This document shows positions 30,401 through 38,711 of a stretch of DNA of 64,000 nt, piece by piece. The position numbers were made by a program, and so were the translations under genes. Source of the DNA: Jiangella mangrovi (lineage in GTDB: Bacteria > Actinomycetota > Actinomycetes > Jiangellales > Jiangellaceae). The stretch covers positions 7,098,501-7,162,500 of the forward strand of contig NZ_JACHMM010000001.1 in assembly GCF_014204975.1 (NCBI RefSeq), in the 5' to 3' direction. Every line of letters starts with the position of its first letter. The stretch's first letter is position 1. The notes under the pieces were generated by a model that was given only the letters and a program-made list of their open reading frames with translations, searched no databases and was not told where the DNA came from.

Positions 30401-30596
30401 TCGGCTCCGCGACGGTGACGTCGAGGCCGTCGGCGCTGATCTCGGCCGCCTCCTGGGCCGTGACGTCGGCGGTGTACTGCTCCAGCTCGTTGCCGTCCTG
30501 GGCGCCGGCACCGCTGGTGACCAGCAGAGAGACGCCGAGCCCGAGGGCTGCGGCGGCGGCGAGGAGACGGCGGGAGGGATGACGGCGTGCGGGCAT
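27492..30596 (-). CDS. Secreted M14 zinc carboxypeptidase, multidomain
   Basis: 1034 residues. A Sec signal (1 to about 32, ending SGAGAQ), a propeptide-like region (about 35-110), then the M14 domain (about 115-430): zinc ligands in STQHAREW and NWHS, substrate residues in DPNRNYP and ANPDGY, and the catalytic Glu in WTPELGEG. Following are a beta-rich segment, a ThuA/glutamine amidotransferase-like region (VLILAAEDYTGASPV) and a MAM-like or immune-inhibitor-A-like sandwich (about 800-990). The family removes C-terminal residues from peptides in the medium. Length is two to three times a simple M14 enzyme. The ATG is well placed before the signal. No protease-inhibitor gene adjoins. Confidence 0.9.
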   Translation of the reverse strand: MPARRHPSRRLLAAAAALGLGVSLLVTSGAGAQDGNELEQYTADVTAQEAAEISADGLDVTVAEPTAEGVSLDLVLSDEEAQALRGRGIDVRVKRNADGLSARESAARQAAGGYTVWRSWDEEGGLSDELYAIARANPQIAKLVVLGETYNGREIIALKLTQGARGIADGTRPAVLYSSTQHAREWISTEVNRRLMNHLVDRWRANDREVRSMLRRNEYWFLLVANPDGYQYTFDTERLWRKNLRDNDGDGVTTALDGVDPNRNYPEHFGYDEEGSSSLISSDTYRGPEPASEPETQAMLELYDRVNFAFHVNWHSAGEWLIYPEGWQIGTPSADDPIYFALSGNWDTPAIPGWEPGLSSDVLYVTNGETTDFAHAQRGTLAWTPELGEGVPGSGFVFPDDEALIEAEFQKVLPFALDVAKSAADPDDPVSHLGLTTKPFYLQSDDTYKAGLPQADFTFDYSYGDPQEVRVLAKRDLGEVSVKYRIDGGPVVTAPTQEWKGGDRYGGTTAVHYRVMSGMVTGTDPGDSVEVWFEGGGETSDSFTYQAVEESANDVLILAAEDYTGASPVQPAGGPHHLAAYEEALAANGVGYDLYDVDARGRVAPDALGVLSHYDAVVWYTGDDVVTREPGWAAGNASRLAMDQLLEVRDFLNEGGRVLWTGKNAGSQYTQNVGNQLYDPTAANAQCTSSPAVQSRCRPLGGSGDLTNDVLQYWLGAYLVVDNGGTGDDGELLDVLGTDDGPFNGLTWGFDPDGNQDHSNSLITTSGILPADRYPQFDSWVAGRWDREGGPFEPHTGDFYVYSQIGDVSFKRLANTISVPAGGATLSFWTSYDTEPDWDHLFVEARPVGTDDWTTLPDLNGHTTQDIAAEGSCTAGWNVLHPQLEHYQTVVDGDTCEPTGTTGEWNAASGNSGGWQQWEIDLSAYAGGDVEVSISYASDWAVQGLGVFVDDVTVSTGDGSTSFETDLGGWEVPGAPDGSAPNANDFLRSTAAGFPEAAVTATRGSLYAGFGLEGIETAAERAAVMDRALEHLLD

Positions 30597-30757
30597 GGTG
30601 GACTCCTTCGTCCGCCGGGCGACGGGTGCCGAACGAACTCGAGAGCCGGGGCTGACTGCGGATCAGGCGCCCCCCGGGCCCGCCCGCTCGGGACCGTACA
30701 GGGCGAAGGCGATCTTGTGAAGGTGCCGGTCCGGACCGCCCGTGGCGGCGCGCGGCG

Positions 30758-31123
30758 TCAGGACGGGAGCGGGCGGCGGCCGGCGAAGCCGAGGTCGGCG
30801 CGGTGGTACCAGGCCAGCTCGGCGTCGCCTTCGAGCCAGCAGAGCAGCACCTGCTCGCCGTCGAGCACGGAGGGGAAGTCGAGCAGGAGCGGCGCGATGC
30901 CCTTGACCTCGACGCCGGCGCCCACGAGGGACGACAGCAGCTCGTCCAGCCGGGCCTGGGCGGCCTTGAGCTCCGGCAGCCCGCCGAGCCGGCTCGGGAC
31001 GCCGCCCTGGACGGCGGCGCCCAACTCGGCGAGGTCGGCACGGACCTCGATCAGCTCGTCGAGGGCGGGCCGCAGCCGTTCCAGCACGGCGCGCGCCTCG
31101 GCGGCGCTGTAGAGGTCGCTCAC
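30758..31123 (-). CDS. DUF2203-family protein
   Basis: 121 residues. DUF2203 is recognised by its C-terminal block LLLDFPSVLDGEQVLLCWLEGD followed by WYHRADLGFAGRRPL, with coiled helices before it. Function is unknown. The GTG at 31123 gives VSDLYSAAEARAVLERL, the normal family beginning; the frame continues upstream only as unrelated Cys-rich sequence. The start lies ten bases after the stop of the small zinc-ribbon-like gene, so the two are probably cotranscribed. The 161 bases between it and the M14 start hold nothing recognised. Confidence 0.82.
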   Translation of the reverse strand: MSDLYSAAEARAVLERLRPALDELIEVRADLAELGAAVQGGVPSRLGGLPELKAAQARLDELLSSLVGAGVEVKGIAPLLLDFPSVLDGEQVLLCWLEGDAELAWYHRADLGFAGRRPLPS

Positions 31124-31133
31124 TCCCCCATTC

Positions 31134-31310
31134 TCACCGCTGGGGCAGCAGCACCCGCAGGGTGTCGGCCGGGCCGAGGAAGCGGTGGCCGGCGACGCAG
31201 AGAACGGCGACGTGCTCGACGGGGCCGGAGGTGCCGGACAGCGTGCCGCGCGGGCTGACGGTCGCGGGCAGGTCGCATTCGGGGCAGTCGTACAGCGTGT
31301 CGTCGAGCAT
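31134..31310 (-). CDS. Small zinc-ribbon-like protein
   Basis: 58 residues: CPECD near residue 9 and CVAGH near residue 44 could together bind a metal ion. The ATG at 31310 has CAGGAG about 12 bases upstream. I do not recognise the family beyond this. It precedes the DUF2203 gene by ten bases and appears to head that pair. An IdeR-like sequence (31366-31384) and a CRP-like site (31414-31429) lie upstream on the same side. Confidence 0.6.
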   Translation of the reverse strand: MLDDTLYDCPECDLPATVSPRGTLSGTSGPVEHVAVLCVAGHRFLGPADTLRVLLPQR

Positions 31311-31365
31311 CGGGGGCCACTCCTGACGAGGAGACGTGCGATCGCGCCGTCCTCGCCGCGAGCCT

Positions 31366-31384
31366 TTAGGTAAGGCAATCCTGC
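31366..31384. promoter_or_regulatory. Weak IdeR/DtxR-like sequence
   Basis: TTAGGTAAGGCAATCCTGC matches the IdeR consensus at 14 of 19 positions, but symmetry is poor (four of nine pairs). It is 56 bases upstream of the zinc-ribbon gene and 257 bases upstream of coxS. Confidence 0.25.
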
Positions 31385-31413
31385 CCAAACGCCCAGCTTG
31401 ATCGCCAGATCCT

Positions 31414-31429
31414 CGTGAGCGCGGTCACA
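31414..31429. promoter_or_regulatory. CRP/GlxR-like site in the coxS upstream region
   Basis: CGTGAGCGCGGTCACA matches the CRP pattern TGTGA-N6-TCACA with one mismatch. It lies in the 330-base gap between the divergent zinc-ribbon gene and coxS, 212 bases before the coxS ATG. The remainder of the gap shows no clear promoter. Confidence 0.4.
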
Positions 31430-31640
31430 TGTGCGCTCGGTCACACGGGTTCCGCGGAAACCCTTGCGGTGTCAGCTTCCGCCGACTTTGCTGGACCCAG
31501 CAAGCGCGCATCGGGACCGGACGCCGTCGGCGCACCCGGTCACGGCACGAGGAGGTGAGCGCGCCCGCGGTCGTCCCCGTTGCGCTCGGGTCGGGCCGGT
31601 GGAGCCTGCGCGCCGGTCCCTGGCGTAGGCGGGAGCCCGC

Positions 31641-32162
31641 ATGACCAGAATCACCATGACCGTCGATGGCGTCCGGTACGACGACGACGTCGAGCCACGC
31701 ACTCTTCTCGTCCAGCATCTGCGCGACAACCTCGGCAAGGTCGGCACCGTCGTCGGGTGCGACACCAGCAACTGCGGCAGCTGCACCGTCCTGCTGTCCG
31801 GCCGGAGCGTCAAGAGCTGCTCCGTCCTCGCCGTGCAGGCCGACGGCGCCGACGTCACCACCGTCGAGGGCCTGGCCGGCGCCGACGGCACGCTGCACCC
31901 CGTCCAGACCGCGTTCCACGAGCAGCACGGCCTCCAGTGCGGCTACTGCACCCCCGGCATGATCATGGCCGCGGTCGACCTGCTCACCGAGAACGCCGAC
32001 CCCACGGACGACGAGATCCGCCACGGCCTCGAGGGCAACCTGTGCCGGTGCACGGGCTACCAGAACATCGTCAAGTCCGTCCGCGCGGCCGCCGACGCGA
32101 TGCGCACCAGCGTGCCGACCACGCCGGAGACCGCCGCCACGACCGAGGGGGTGACGTCGTGA
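31641..32162 (+). CDS. Molybdenum hydroxylase small [2Fe-2S] subunit (CoxS-like)
   Basis: 173 residues. The plant-type cluster ligands are [10 protein letters not shown] with a later Cys (SCSVLA), and the second cluster is bound by CGYCTPG and CRCTGY in the helical C-terminal domain. This is the iron-sulfur subunit of xanthine dehydrogenase/CO dehydrogenase-type enzymes and passes electrons from the Mo centre to FAD. Its length and opening ([22 protein letters not shown]) are standard. Order S-L-M; the stop overlaps the coxL-like GTG by three bases. GGCGGGAG lies upstream of the ATG. Confidence 0.93.
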   Translation: MTRITMTVDGVRYDDDVEPRTLLVQHLRDNLGKVGTVVGCDTSNCGSCTVLLSGRSVKSCSVLAVQADGADVTTVEGLAGADGTLHPVQTAFHEQHGLQCGYCTPGMIMAAVDLLTENADPTDDEIRHGLEGNLCRCTGYQNIVKSVRAAADAMRTSVPTTPETAATTEGVTS

Positions 32163-34579
32163 CGGTCACCGAGCAGCGCCCGTCCGGCGAGGTCGGCCGC
32201 GACCGCCGCCGCAAGGAGGACGCCCGGCTGATCACCGGCCGCACCGCCTGGACCGAGAATCTCACCCTCCCCGGCATGCTGCACCTGGCCATCCTGCGCA
32301 GCCCCATGGCGCACGCGCGCATCACCGGCATCGACGCGACGGCGGCCCGTGGCGCTCCCGGGGTGGTCGACGTGTTCACCGGGCCGGACGTCGCCGACCT
32401 GCAGGGCAGCATGCCGTGCGTCTGGCCGGTCACCGAGGACACGGTGCTGCCGGCCTATCCCCCGCTGGCGCTGGACGAGGTCCGGCACGCGGGCGAGCCG
32501 GTCGCCGTCGTCGCCGCCCGCAGCCGCGAGAGCGCACTCGACGCGCTCGAGCTGATCGAGGTCGACTACGAGCCACTGCCGGTCGTGCTCGACATGGAGG
32601 AGGCGCTGGCCGACGGCGCCACCCTGGTGCACGAGGCCAGCGGCACCAACAAGTGCTACACGTGGATCCTCGACTCCGCGGCCGCCGGCACCGGAGCCGA
32701 CGTCGCGCAGATGGAGGCGGAGGCCGAGGTCGTCGTCAAGCGGCGGTTCATCCAGCAGCGGCTGATCCCCGCGTTCATGGAGCCGCGCAGCACCGTCGTC
32801 GACCCCACCGGCGACCAGATCACGATGTGGTCGTCGACCCAGGTGCCGCACATCCTGCGGATCCTGCTGTCGCTGGGCACCGGCACGCCGGAGCACAAGA
32901 TCCGCGTCATCGCGCCGGACGTCGGCGGCGGCTTCGGCGGCAAGCTCGAGGTCACGCCCGAGGAGTTCATCGCGTTCGCGGCGGCCCGGCGGCTGAACAA
33001 GCCGGTGAAGTTCACCGAGTCGCGGTCCGAGGCGATGCTCTCGGCGCACCACGGCCGCGACCAGATCCAGGACATCACCGTCACCGCCCGCCGCGATGGC
33101 ACCGTCACCGGCATGTCGGCGCACCTGATCGCCAACATGGGCGCCTACCTCGGCATCATCACGCCGGGCATCCCGATCCTCGGCGCGTTCATGTTCGGCG
33201 GCATCTACAAGTTCCCCGCCTACCGGTTCGAGTGCACGGGTGTCTTCACGAACACCACGAAGACCGACGCCTACCGCGGCGCCGGCCGGCCCGAGGCGAC
33301 GTTCGCGCTCGAGCGGATCATGGACGAGCTCGCCGTCGAGCTGGACATGGACCCGCTGGAGCTGCGCCGGCGCAACTGGATCAACAGCGACGAGTTCCCG
33401 TTCACGACGTCGGCCGGGCTCACCTACGACTCCGGCGACTACGCGAAGGCCACTGACCGGGCGCTGGAGCTGTTCGGCTACGACGCGCTGCGGCAGGAGC
33501 AGCGCGAACGGCGCGACCGGGCCGACTCCGTGCAGCTGGGCATCGGCGTCTCCACCTACACCGAGATGTGCGGCCTGGCGCCGTCGCGGGTGCTGGGCCA
33601 GCTGCGCTACGCGGCCGGCGGGTGGGAGTCGGCGTCCGTGCGGATGCTGCCCACCGGCAAGGTCGAGGTCGTCACCGGCACGTCGCCGCACGGCCAGGGG
33701 CACGAGACGGCGTGGAGCCAGATCGTCGCCGACCAGCTCGGCGTCGGGTTCGACGACGTCGAGGTGCTGCACGGCGACACCCGCACGTCCCACAAGGGCA
33801 TGGACACCTACGGGTCGCGCTCGCTGGCCGTCGGCGGCATCGCGCTGGTCAACGCCTGCCGGCGGGTGGTCGAGAAGGCGATGCCAGTGGCGGCGCACCT
33901 GCTCGAGGCCGACCCCGCCGACCTCGAGTTCGTCGAGGGCGCGTTCCGGGTGAAAGGCTCGCCGGGCTCGGCGACGAAGACGCTGGCGGACTGTGCGTTC
34001 GCGGTGTTCCAGTCGCACGACCTGCCCGACGGCGTGGAGTCGAACCTGGACGCCGACGCCACTTACGACCCGGAGAACTTCTCCTACCCGCACGGCACGC
34101 ACCTGTGCGCCGTCGAGGTCGACACCGAGACGGGCCGAGTGACGATCCGCTCCTACGTCGCCGTCGACGACATCGGCCGGGTCATCAACCCGATGATCGT
34201 GGACGGGCAGGTGCACGGCGGCATCGCCCAGGGCATCGCGCAGGCGCTGTTCGAGGAGGCCGTCTACGACGAGGACGGCAACCTCACGAGCGGCACGTTC
34301 GTCGAGTACACGATCCCGAGCGCGGTGGACCTGCCGGAGCTCGTCCTCGACCGTACCGAGACGCCGGCGCCCGGCCACCCGCTCGGGGCCAAGGGCGTCG
34401 GCGAGGCCGGCACCATCGCCTCGACGCCCGCCGTCGTGAACGCCGTGGTCGACGCGCTGCGGCCGATGGGTATCGACGACGTGCGCATGCCGTGCACGCC
34501 GGAACGGGTGTGGTCGACGATCCAGGCGGCCCGCGCCGCCGCGAACGGCCCCGTCGCGAACGGAGGTGAGTCGCGATGA
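32159..34579 (+). CDS. Molybdenum hydroxylase large subunit (CoxL-like, form II)
   Basis: 806 residues. It begins with the ald_Xan_dh_C domain ([21 protein letters not shown]) and continues with the molybdopterin-binding part: [33 protein letters not shown] and [11 protein letters not shown]. True form I CO dehydrogenases carry AYRCSFR on the active-site loop; here it is AYRGAGR, as in form II enzymes whose substrates are mostly unknown. The final Glu in GVGEAG is the expected catalytic base. GTG start overlapping the coxS stop; the coxM ATG overlaps its own stop. Maturation genes (coxD, E, F, G) are not adjacent, so cofactor insertion must rely on genes elsewhere. Confidence 0.92.
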   Translation: MTVTEQRPSGEVGRDRRRKEDARLITGRTAWTENLTLPGMLHLAILRSPMAHARITGIDATAARGAPGVVDVFTGPDVADLQGSMPCVWPVTEDTVLPAYPPLALDEVRHAGEPVAVVAARSRESALDALELIEVDYEPLPVVLDMEEALADGATLVHEASGTNKCYTWILDSAAAGTGADVAQMEAEAEVVVKRRFIQQRLIPAFMEPRSTVVDPTGDQITMWSSTQVPHILRILLSLGTGTPEHKIRVIAPDVGGGFGGKLEVTPEEFIAFAAARRLNKPVKFTESRSEAMLSAHHGRDQIQDITVTARRDGTVTGMSAHLIANMGAYLGIITPGIPILGAFMFGGIYKFPAYRFECTGVFTNTTKTDAYRGAGRPEATFALERIMDELAVELDMDPLELRRRNWINSDEFPFTTSAGLTYDSGDYAKATDRALELFGYDALRQEQRERRDRADSVQLGIGVSTYTEMCGLAPSRVLGQLRYAAGGWESASVRMLPTGKVEVVTGTSPHGQGHETAWSQIVADQLGVGFDDVEVLHGDTRTSHKGMDTYGSRSLAVGGIALVNACRRVVEKAMPVAAHLLEADPADLEFVEGAFRVKGSPGSATKTLADCAFAVFQSHDLPDGVESNLDADATYDPENFSYPHGTHLCAVEVDTETGRVTIRSYVAVDDIGRVINPMIVDGQVHGGIAQGIAQALFEEAVYDEDGNLTSGTFVEYTIPSAVDLPELVLDRTETPAPGHPLGAKGVGEAGTIASTPAVVNAVVDALRPMGIDDVRMPCTPERVWSTIQAARAAANGPVANGGESR

Positions 34580-35430
34580 TCCCCGCGGCGTTCGACTACA
34601 CCAGGGCGGCCTCCGTCGAGGACGCCGTCACCGCGCTGACCGGCGCCGGCGACGACGGCAAGGTGCTGGCCGGCGGGCAGAGCCTGATCCCGATGCTGCG
34701 ACTGCGGCTGGCGGCGCCGGCGATGCTCGTCGACCTCGGCGGCATCGACGAGCTGCGCGGCATCCGCGACGACGGCGACGCGCTCGTCATCGGGGCCATG
34801 ACCACGCACGACGAGGTCATGGCCAGCCCGCTGGTGCGCGAGCACGTGCCGCTGGTCGCGCAGGCGGCCGCGACCGTCGCCGACCGGCAGGTCCGCCACC
34901 TCGGCACGTTCGGCGGATCGCTCGCGCACGCCGACCCGGCCGGCGACCTGCCCGGCGTCGCGATGGCCATGGACGCGGTGTTCTCGATCGCCGGCCCCTC
35001 GGGTCAGCGGGACGTCGCGGCGGCGGACTTCTTCGTCGACTACTTCACGACGGCGCTCGGCCCCGGCGACGTGCTGGTGTCGGTGCGGGTGCCGAAGCTG
35101 ACGGGGTGGAGCACGCACTACGAGAAGTTCCACCACATGGCGCAGTCGTGGTCGATCGTCGCGGTGGCGGCGGCGGTGCGCCGGTCCAACGGCAGCATCG
35201 CCGAGGCCCGCGTCGCCCTGACCAACATGGGCGTCACCCCCGTCCGCGCCCGCGGCGTCGAGGATGCCCTCCTGGGCGCCCCGGCGACGGCGGAAGCGGT
35301 CGAGGCCGCGGCGGCGCGGGCCATGGAGGGCGCGTCGCCGCTCACCGACGGCGTCGCGTCGGCGGAGTACCGCACCCACCTGGCCTCCGTCCTCACCAAG
35401 CGGGCGGTCATGACGGCGAGCGGCCTGTAG
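34576..35430 (+). CDS. Molybdenum hydroxylase FAD subunit (CoxM-like)
   Basis: 284 residues, usual length. VLAGGQSLIPMLRLRLAAP near residue 32 is the FAD pyrophosphate-binding motif of the PCMH-type domain, and RHLGTFGGSLAHADPAGDLP near residue 108 is the second FAD motif. This subunit reoxidises the enzyme. The ATG overlaps the large-subunit stop (ATGA). A 14-bp perfect hairpin follows the stop, ending the S-L-M unit. Confidence 0.93.
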   Translation: MIPAAFDYTRAASVEDAVTALTGAGDDGKVLAGGQSLIPMLRLRLAAPAMLVDLGGIDELRGIRDDGDALVIGAMTTHDEVMASPLVREHVPLVAQAAATVADRQVRHLGTFGGSLAHADPAGDLPGVAMAMDAVFSIAGPSGQRDVAAADFFVDYFTTALGPGDVLVSVRVPKLTGWSTHYEKFHHMAQSWSIVAVAAAVRRSNGSIAEARVALTNMGVTPVRARGVEDALLGAPATAEAVEAAAARAMEGASPLTDGVASAEYRTHLASVLTKRAVMTASGL

Positions 35431-35436
35431 TCGCGG

Positions 35437-35474
35437 CCCGCGCCGGTGGGCACCAGTTGACCCACCGGCGCGGG
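35437..35474 (+). terminator. Terminator after the coxSLM-like operon
   Basis: CCCGCGCCGGTGGG (35437-35450) and its exact reverse complement (35461-35474) around a ten-base loop, starting six bases after the stop. Confidence 0.8.
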
Positions 35475-35500
35475 AACGGCCGGCTGTCGGCGGGAGCCCC

Positions 35501-35506
35501 TAGGAT
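35501..35506 (+). promoter_or_regulatory. -10 element of the DUF1772 gene
   Basis: TAGGAT, a good actinobacterial -10 hexamer, lies 31 bases before the ATG and ahead of a TGGAGG ribosome site. No distinct -35 is seen. Confidence 0.4.
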
Positions 35507-35537
35507 CTCGACCCAACCGTCGTCTGGAGGCTCCGCG

Positions 35538-36026
35538 ATGCCCGACAGCGTGTTCTTCGCCCTGACGCTCGCCTCGGCGGTCTCCGCCGGGCTCATGGCC
35601 GGCGTCTACTTCGCCTTCTCGAGCATGGTCATGCCGGGGCTGCGCCGCCTGCAGCCGGGCGAGGCCGTGCGGTCCATGAACGCCATCAATGTCGCCGTCA
35701 TCAACCCGTGGTTCCTCACCGCGTTCGTCGGCTCGGCGCTGCTGTCGCTGGTGTCGGTCGTCTACTCGTTCGCCCGCTGGGGCGAGGAAGAGGCGATCTA
35801 CCTGCTCATCGGCGGCCTGCTGCTGATCTTCGGCTCCCTCGTCCTGACCGGCGGCTACCACATCCCGCGCAACAACGCGCTGGCGCTGGTCGACCCCGAC
35901 ACGCCCGAGGCGAAGGAGCGCTGGGAGCGCTACGACGCCGAGTGGACGTCGTGGAACCACATCCGGGCGGTCGCCAGCCTCGCCTCGGCCATCCTGCTCG
36001 CCGCCGGCCTGGCCGCCGTCGAGTAG
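35538..36026 (+). CDS. DUF1772 (anthrone oxygenase-like) membrane protein
   Basis: 162 residues with four membrane helices. GLMAGVYFAFSSMVMPGLRRL at the N-terminus and the NNALALVDPDTPEAKERWERY loop with a following WTSWNHIRA are the DUF1772 pattern; relatives include anthrone oxygenases, but most bacterial members have no known substrate. ATG at 35538 with TGGAGG seven bases upstream. Single gene with its own -10 element. Confidence 0.83.
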   Translation: MPDSVFFALTLASAVSAGLMAGVYFAFSSMVMPGLRRLQPGEAVRSMNAINVAVINPWFLTAFVGSALLSLVSVVYSFARWGEEEAIYLLIGGLLLIFGSLVLTGGYHIPRNNALALVDPDTPEAKERWERYDAEWTSWNHIRAVASLASAILLAAGLAAVE

Positions 36027-36075
36027 GTCCGATCCGTACAAGCGGCGACTCGACCGCCGCTGACACGATGACCAC

Positions 36076-36405
36076 GTGACGTACGCATACCAGGGCACCA
36101 TGCGCACCAGGCCGGGCCATCGCGACGAGGTCGTCGCCCTCCTGCTGACCGGCACCGACGGGCTGCGCGCGGCCGGCTGCCACCTCTACGCCGTCGGCGT
36201 CTCCGAGACCGATCCCGACCTCGTCGTCGTCAGCGAGGTGTGGGCGTCGAAGGAGCACCACGACGCGTCGCTGCGACTGCCGGAGACGAAGGCGGCCATC
36301 GCCGCGGCCATGCCGATGCTGACCGGCGAGTTCACCGGCACCGAGGCGCGCATCGAGGGCGGCCTCGGCGTCGACGTGCTCACGGGTGCAGCCGCGCGCC
36401 CTTGA
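36076..36405 (+). CDS. ABM-domain (antibiotic biosynthesis monooxygenase-like) protein
   Basis: 109 residues forming a dimeric alpha-beta barrel: YQGTMRTRPGHRDEVVALL, LYAVGVSETDPDLVVVSEVWASKEHHDASL and a closing AAAMPMLTGEF segment. Members are often cofactor-free monooxygenases or quinol-modifying enzymes. The GTG at 36076 has no ribosome site, which suggests a leaderless message. Its 3' end overlaps the convergent DUF2000 gene by 26 bases. Confidence 0.8.
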   Translation: MTYAYQGTMRTRPGHRDEVVALLLTGTDGLRAAGCHLYAVGVSETDPDLVVVSEVWASKEHHDASLRLPETKAAIAAAMPMLTGEFTGTEARIEGGLGVDVLTGAAARP

Positions 36406-36802
36406 CGATCTTGTCGACGGCGTTCCTCGGGCCGTGCAGCGCCAGCCCCACGAGGTCGAGGTCGGCCCGCTTCACGGCGCGGACGGCGGCCCGGTTGTCG
36501 CGGTCGTTGCCGGTGCCGAACAGCTCGCGCGTGAACACGGCCGGTCGCAGCCCGCGGCCCAGCGCCCGTTCGTGCGCGACCTTCAACGTGGCGCCGTCGC
36601 CGGCGAAGACCAGCACCGGCTGGCGGAACATCGGCAGGTAGAGCGTCCCCTCGGCGTCCTCGTACGGCTCGCCGGTCAGCTCCGGGTCGGTCGCGGCCAG
36701 GCCGCTGACCAGGAACGCCGTCACGTTCAGCCGTTGCCAGACGGCGAGCTCGTCGTCCAGCAGCACGGCGATCTTGGTGGCGAAGCGGATCTCGTCGGTC
36801 AC
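36380..36802 (-). CDS. DUF2000-family protein
   Basis: 140 residues. FATKIAVLLDDELAVWQRLNVTAFLVSG at the start and PVLVFAGDGATLKVAHERAL in the middle are DUF2000 landmarks; the fold relates to peptidyl-tRNA hydrolase 2-like proteins, and the role is unknown. The GTG at 36802 gives the family N-terminus. It is divergent from an AraC regulator 49 bases away, a pairing seen elsewhere, so the regulator probably controls it. Confidence 0.82.
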   Translation of the reverse strand: MTDEIRFATKIAVLLDDELAVWQRLNVTAFLVSGLAATDPELTGEPYEDAEGTLYLPMFRQPVLVFAGDGATLKVAHERALGRGLRPAVFTRELFGTGNDRDNRAAVRAVKRADLDLVGLALHGPRNAVDKIVKGARLHP

Positions 36803-36851
36803 CGGTCCAGCGTGGGCCGGGCGGCGGCCACTCGTCTTGTACGGTGTTAGC

Positions 36852-37661
36852 GTGCCGCCGCACACCGCGGGCGAGCGGGTCCGCGCCTGGCGCCCCGAGG
36901 TACCCGGGCTGGTCGAGGTCTTCCACGCCCGGTTCACCCACCACGCCTACCCGGCGCACACCCACACGGCCTGGACGCTGCTCATCGTCGACGACGGCGC
37001 CATCCGGTTCGACCTCGACCGGCACCACCACGGCGCCGCCGGGTCCGCCGTCACGCTGCTGCCGCCGCACGTGCCGCACGACGGCCGGGCCGCGACGCCG
37101 GACGGATTCCGCAAGCGGGTGCTCTACCTCGAGCCCGGCGTCCTCGGCGAGGAGCTGATCGGCGCCGCGGTCGACCACCCCACACTGCTCGACCGGCAGC
37201 TGCGGCTGCGCGTGCACCAGCTGCACCGGGCGCTGGACCACCCCGCCGACGCGCTGGAGGCGGAGAGCCGGCTGGCGTTCGTCCGCGACCGGATCGTGGC
37301 CCGGCTGACCGCGCGCGGAACCACCGCGGGACCGCAGGTGCCGCCGTCGTCACCCGAGCTGGCCGGGCGGCTGCGGGACCTGCTGGACGAGCGGATCGCC
37401 GACGGCGTCAGCCTGCGGTCCGCGGCGGCCCGGCTGCACGCCCACCCGACGCACCTGGTCCGCTCGTTCACCGCGGCGTTCGGGCTGCCGCCGCACCGTT
37501 ACCTCACCGGCCGGCGCGTGGAGCTGGCCCGGCGGCTGCTGCTGGCGGGGCAGCGGCCGGCTGAGGTCGCGACGGCCGCCGGCTTCTACGACCAGGCGCA
37601 CCTGACCCGGCACTTCACCCGCTACCTCGGTGTCAGCCCCGGCCGCTACGCCAGGTCTTGA
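36852..37661 (+). CDS. AraC-family transcriptional regulator
   Basis: 269 residues. An N-terminal cupin-type sensing domain (HHAYPAHTHTAWTLLIVDDGAIRF) is followed by a C-terminal double helix-turn-helix (about 165-265) with SLRSAAARLHAHPTHLVRSF and EVATAAGFYDQAHLTRHFTRYLGVSPGRY. The GTG at 36852 has TACGGT six bases upstream, so a leaderless start is likely. It is divergent from DUF2000, its probable target. The ligand is unknown. Confidence 0.9.
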   Translation: MPPHTAGERVRAWRPEVPGLVEVFHARFTHHAYPAHTHTAWTLLIVDDGAIRFDLDRHHHGAAGSAVTLLPPHVPHDGRAATPDGFRKRVLYLEPGVLGEELIGAAVDHPTLLDRQLRLRVHQLHRALDHPADALEAESRLAFVRDRIVARLTARGTTAGPQVPPSSPELAGRLRDLLDERIADGVSLRSAAARLHAHPTHLVRSFTAAFGLPPHRYLTGRRVELARRLLLAGQRPAEVATAAGFYDQAHLTRHFTRYLGVSPGRYARS

Positions 37662-37688
37662 CTTCGAGCGCGCTCGAACTGGCAGCGT
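37658..37688 (+). promoter_or_regulatory. MerR-type promoter of the aldo/keto reductase gene
   Basis: TTGACT (37658-37663) and CAGCGT (37683-37688) stand 19 bases apart, and the perfect 16-bp palindrome TTCGAGCGCGCTCGAA (37663-37678) fills the spacer. Long spacers holding a palindrome are the mark of MerR-family activation. The ATG is seven bases after the -10, a leaderless arrangement. The -35 overlaps the araC stop. No merR gene is in the window. Confidence 0.55.
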
Positions 37689-37695
37689 GTCGGGC

Positions 37696-38709
37696 ATGAC
37701 TGCGACGACGCGCACACTGGGCAGGAGCGGGCTCGAGGTCAGCGCCCTGGGCATGGGCTGCTGGGCCATCGGCGGTCCGTTCTGGGCCGGCGACCAGCCC
37801 TGCGGCTGGGGCGAGGTCGACGACGACGAGTCCGTGGCGACGGTCCGCCGCGCGGTCGAGCTGGGAGTGACCCTGTTCGACACCTCCGACGCGTACGGCA
37901 CGGGGCACAGCGAGACGATCCTGGGCCGCGCGCTGGCCGGGCGCCGGGACGACGTCGTCATCGCCACCAAATGGGGCAACACCATCGACCCGGCGACCCG
38001 CCAGCTCACGGGCACAGACCCGTCGCCGGCGTACCTGCGCCGGGCCGTCGAGGGGTCGCTGGCGCGGCTGGGCACGGACCACCTCGACCTCTACCAGCTG
38101 CATCTCAACGACCTCCCGATCGCGGTGGCGAACGAACTGCTCGGGACGCTGGAGGAGCTGGTGGGCGAGGGCAAGATCCGCTGGTACGGCTGGAGCACCG
38201 ACCACGCCGACCGCGCCTTCGCGTGGGGTGAGGCGGGCGCGCACTGCACCGCCGTCCAGCACGCGTTCAACGTGCTGCACGACGCCGCCGAGGTGCTGAC
38301 GGCGTGCGAGTCGCACGGGCTGGCCAGCCTGAACCGGTCGCCGCTGGCCATGGGCCTGCTCACCGGCAAGTTCACGCCGTCGTCGACCCTCGGGCCCGAC
38401 GACGTGCGCGGCATCGCGCCGGACTGGCTGCACTACTTCCGCGACGGCCGGCCGGCGCCGGAGTGGCTGGACCGGGTCGCCGCCGTCCGCGAGGTGCTGC
38501 GCAGCGGCGGGCGCACGTTGGCCCAGGGGTCGCTGGCCTGGATCTGGGCCCGCAGCGGCGCGACGGTCCCGATCCCGGGCTGCCGCACCGTCGCCCAGAT
38601 CGAGGAGAACGCCGGCGCCCTCGACCACGGGCCGCTGACCCCGGCCGAGCTGGCCGAGGTCGAGCGGCTGCTCGCGGACCTGCGTGCGGAGCCGGTCGGC
38701 GCGATGTAG
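37696..38709 (+). CDS. Aldo/keto reductase (first of two)
   Basis: 337 residues in a TIM-barrel. All four catalytic residues are visible: Asp and Tyr in FDTSDAYGTGHSE, Lys in ATKWG and His in YQLHLND. The NADPH-binding C-terminal region has IPGCRTVAQIEENAGAL. It reduces an aldehyde or ketone; the substrate is unknown. The ATG at 37696 matches the family start MTATTRTLGRSGLEVSALG. The promoter is of MerR type, which would fit a stress or xenobiotic response. The gene is alone on its transcript and converges with the YciI gene. Confidence 0.9.
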   Translation: MTATTRTLGRSGLEVSALGMGCWAIGGPFWAGDQPCGWGEVDDDESVATVRRAVELGVTLFDTSDAYGTGHSETILGRALAGRRDDVVIATKWGNTIDPATRQLTGTDPSPAYLRRAVEGSLARLGTDHLDLYQLHLNDLPIAVANELLGTLEELVGEGKIRWYGWSTDHADRAFAWGEAGAHCTAVQHAFNVLHDAAEVLTACESHGLASLNRSPLAMGLLTGKFTPSSTLGPDDVRGIAPDWLHYFRDGRPAPEWLDRVAAVREVLRSGGRTLAQGSLAWIWARSGATVPIPGCRTVAQIEENAGALDHGPLTPAELAEVERLLADLRAEPVGAM

Positions 38710-38711
38710 CG

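Noticed and set aside
28212..31112. Long plus-strand frame opposite the M14 peptidase
   Set aside because: No start signal and no domain; shadow of the peptidase gene.
32159..34579. True aerobic CO dehydrogenase
   Set aside because: The active-site loop is AYRGAGR, not AYRCSFR, and maturation genes are absent.
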